From positions 1 through 6,547 of the forward strand of contig CAYPAV010000046.1 of NCBI GenBank assembly GCA_964408805.1: a stretch of DNA of 6,547 bases, given 5' to 3'. The stretch is from CAYPAV01 sp964408805. Lineage in GTDB: Bacteria; Pseudomonadota; Alphaproteobacteria; UBA8366. Below are positions 5,722 to 6,547 of this stretch, piece by piece (position 1 is the first letter of the stretch; every line of letters begins with the position of its first letter). The notes under the pieces are model-generated. The model saw nothing but the letters and a program-made list of their open reading frames with translations, was not told where the DNA came from and ran no database searches. The translations under genes and the position numbers were made by a program.

Positions 5722-6276
5722 CTATTTGAGGACTAGGTTGAACGTGACACGGTCCTTGTGATGGCCACTCTCGATCCCGAACCTTAGCTGCCACCAGCCC
5801 GCCATGTTGAACTTCATACCCTCGACCAGGTATCGGCCGTCGCCCAGTTGCTTTGTGATCCGAGGTGATGTCGGTAGACCGTGGCCGTGATTGGGCATCC
5901 CGCCGTCCACCGTGACATTTGCGCCCTTAACCGGGCGACCGTCTGGCATCACGATATCGAGGATCCAGCTATGCATGACGTTGATCGCCACCTTCCGCGG
6001 CCGCGCCGTGATTGATACCTTGTAGTGCTTGTGTCGAGAGAGCTTCGAGGTTGACGTGTCCAGGCTATTCGGAATCTCGCCACCATCCATTTTCATCGTT
6101 CCATGGGATGGATGATGACGACCAGGTGCCTTCGCACCGTGATCCATCTTCTTCATCTCGCCAGGTTTGGGCGCGACGCTTCGATGTTCGCCGTGCCCGT
6201 GGGTCTGTGCCGCGACGCTGCCGACGAAAATGATCGACAGTACAAGTGCGGCATGGGCGAAAATCCAGTACTTCAT
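5722..6276 (-). CDS. Secreted FixH/YtkA-like protein with His/Met-rich N-terminus
   Basis: 184 aa, first gene of the minus-strand cluster. The ATG at 6276 follows AGGGGA by 5-6 nt. Residues 1-23 form a signal peptide (cleavage after VAA, before QTHGHG). Residues 24-65 are a low-complexity segment with seven His and four Met (HGHGEH, MKKMDHG, RHHPSHGTMKMDG), likely metal-binding and plausibly for copper. From about 82 on there is a compact beta-type domain with VMPDGRPVKGANV, GGMPNHGHGLPTSPR (126-139), LGDGRYLVEGMKF and GWWQLRFGI. These features belong to the FixH/YtkA-like group, often annotated as FixH family or auxin-binding-like; no biochemical function is firmly established. HGHG in the domain and M127, M154 and M158 could add metal ligands. 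Its stop is 10 nt before the di-haem gene start, so the two are probably co-translated and functionally linked (inference). Confidence 0.85.
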   Translation of the reverse strand: MKYWIFAHAALVLSIIFVGSVAAQTHGHGEHRSVAPKPGEMKKMDHGAKAPGRHHPSHGTMKMDGGEIPNSLDTSTSKLSRHKHYKVSITARPRKVAINVMHSWILDIVMPDGRPVKGANVTVDGGMPNHGHGLPTSPRITKQLGDGRYLVEGMKFNMAGWWQLRFGIESGHHKDRVTFNLVLK

Positions 6277-6547
6277 TTTTTTCCCCTATCCTCTCCAGTC
6301 GCATCGGCGAGAGACCAACAAAACATAACCCGATTCGATGCCGCCATCGACATCACGACGTACAAGATCGCGTTACCGCTGTGGCGCACGTCAGGTGATC
6401 GACAACCTTGATATGAAGGAAGCGAAAGCGCTGCTCCACGAGCTGTCTTGACCGCAGAGGTTGCAGCACGCAAACCCGCCGCATGTCGCTTATTGGCAGA
6501 TATTGTTGATAAAGTCGCTTGTGTTGTTGATTGGTGCGTGATTCGTT
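6277..6547. other. Upstream region of the minus-strand copper/haem cluster
   Basis: This stretch must contain the promoter of the FixH-like gene if the three genes are an operon, but no convincing -35/-10 pair was found. On the plus strand a 37-codon ORF (6338-6451), containing RYRCGARQVIDNLDMKEAKA and ending LLHELS, has coding-like composition but no ribosome site and is closed by an in-frame TAA just upstream; it may be a gene remnant. On the minus strand a 66-codon frame (TTG at 6473) ends by ATGA overlap with the FixH-like gene, but it has no family features. The last 65 bases are relatively AT-rich with short repeated words (GTCGCTT at 6485 and 6514; TTGTTGAT at 6503 and 6524). Confidence 0.4.

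Noticed and set aside
6273..6473. 66-aa minus-strand frame overlapping the FixH-like start by ATGA
   Set aside because: It starts with TTG, has no family features and contains none of the export signals of its neighbours; the overlap can arise by chance from the AAAAAATGA context.
6485..6531. Tandem or CRISPR-like repeat
   Set aside because: The repeated words are only 7-8 bp with unequal spacing (29 and 21 bp); no regular repeat-spacer structure exists.

Overview
The window is high-GC bacterial DNA that most resembles an alphaproteobacterium, probably of the Hyphomicrobiales/Rhizobiales. The indications are GC-rich codon use, a remnant starting QRRLAAILVADVVG (typical of the many class III adenylate cyclases in rhizobia and Bradyrhizobium relatives), and PCu(A)C and SCO copper genes side by side. 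This placement is an inference from gene content; there is no rRNA or other marker.

Region 1 (1-2568) is one apparently intact IS21-family insertion sequence. Its left terminus is at or very near base 1 and its right terminus is at about 2568. It carries istA (DDE transposase, 119-1618) and istB (AAA+ helper ATPase, 1615-2379), which overlap by ATGA. Diverged terminal inverted repeats and internal copies of the terminal motif are visible. A GC-rich stem-loop lies between istB and the right end.

Region 2 (2569-3191) is non-coding or decayed DNA next to the element. It holds a perfect 18-bp palindrome 38 bp from the IS end, a 9-bp inverted repeat, one doubtful 39-codon ORF with a good ribosome binding site, and the broken N-terminus of a class III adenylate/guanylate cyclase gene.

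Region 3 (3192-6276) is a compact set of exported or membrane-anchored proteins for copper and haem chemistry. A plus-strand gene encodes a PCu(A)C copper chaperone with the complete Cu(I) motif and a His-rich tail. Converging on it is a minus-strand three-gene cluster, in transcription order: a FixH/YtkA-like secreted protein with a His/Met-rich N-terminus, a di-haem cytochrome c peroxidase/MauG-family protein, and a SCO1/SenC protein with the CxxxC...H copper/thiol site. PCu(A)C and SCO proteins are known to cooperate in delivering copper to the CuA site of cytochrome oxidase. The di-haem protein beside a secreted, metal-binding-looking partner is the least explained part. It recalls the MbnP/MbnH arrangement, in which a MauG-like enzyme acts on a secreted copper protein, although sequence similarity to that pair is not evident.

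Region 4 (6277-6547) is the upstream region of the minus-strand cluster. It probably holds that cluster's promoter and has a small plus-strand ORF or gene remnant. No RNA gene, CRISPR array or complete uncharacterised system was recognised.
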